A stretch of DNA of 64,000 nucleotides from Erpobdella octoculata (lineage: Eukaryota; Annelida; Clitellata; Hirudinida; Erpobdellidae): the NCBI GenBank assembly GCA_963978895.1, contig OZ022239.1:14363566-14427565 (forward strand), given 5' to 3'. The notes beneath the pieces were generated by a model. That model was not told the origin of the DNA, ran no database searches, and was given only the letters and a program-made list of their open reading frames with translations. Below, in pieces: positions 63,925 to 64,000 of the stretch (its first letter is position 1; each line of letters opens with the position of its first letter). The position numbers were made by a program, and so were the translations under genes.

Positions 63925-64000
63925 TATAGTTTATCCGAGCCGAATAGGCAGTCCACATAGAGACTGCAGGCCCGTCAATTTAATTAAGGAGCCGTTTTTC
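63925..64000. other. Flank of the LTR element; no feature
   Basis: Target-site flank to the end of the window; nothing recognisable. Confidence 0.5.

Overview
This is a window of an animal (metazoan) nuclear genome, almost certainly a non-vertebrate, non-arthropod invertebrate. Its genes have GT-AG introns, there is an intronless canonical histone H4, and two genes resolve as orthologues of animal proteins: PARPBP/PARI and the mitoribosomal protein GADD45GIP1. A macin-like peptide exon also occurs; macins are known mainly from Hydra, leeches/annelids and molluscs. DNA is AT-rich, carries at least seven long (AT)n tracts, and is packed with young, nested transposable elements. I cannot name the species; cnidarian or lophotrochozoan fits best.

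Layout. 1-6.2 kb: hAT and LINE fragments, (AT)n, and a short-LTR retrotransposon whose Gag starts with a SAP domain followed by a very acidic repeat protein. 6.4-25.2 kb: one secreted GH3 beta-xylosidase-like gene that I can assemble into 12 exons (760 aa, all phases agree). Intron 2 holds a 2.1-kb foldback element; the 11-kb intron 11 holds an intact two-ORF LINE, an L2-like LINE with a damaged RT and hAT debris. 25.4-43.4 kb: a transposon graveyard with precisely datable nesting. It includes a tandem-repeat-filled hAT passenger inside a hAT transposase, an L2-like LINE inside another hAT copy, a MULE-like element inside a hAT, a 543-bp perfect-TIR element inside a hAT which itself splits a LINE, and a tRNA-derived SINE inside a further hAT.

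43.4-57.8 kb is the host-gene part: histone H4 (+), PARPBP (-, 12 exons, 672 aa, ending in a PIP box), and, divergently from a 360-bp gap, GADD45GIP1 (+, 2 exons). The single GADD45GIP1 intron carries a Ty3/Gypsy copy whose polyprotein stays open although RNase H and the integrase core are missing. A macin-like exon (-) follows. 58.6-59.9 kb is another hAT.

60.5-63.9 kb is the most interesting object: a structurally complete LTR retrotransposon (two about 488-bp LTRs, 5-bp target duplication AGGGC, PBS, PPT) in which pol is replaced by about 1.1 kb of open, GC-richer, host-like coiled-coil coding sequence fused in frame to Gag behind two CCHC knuckles. It looks like a retrotransposon that has captured a spliced cellular mRNA.

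All three LTR elements here lack a complete pol, so they must depend on an enzyme source elsewhere. Most of the intact-looking DNA elements are likewise non-autonomous.
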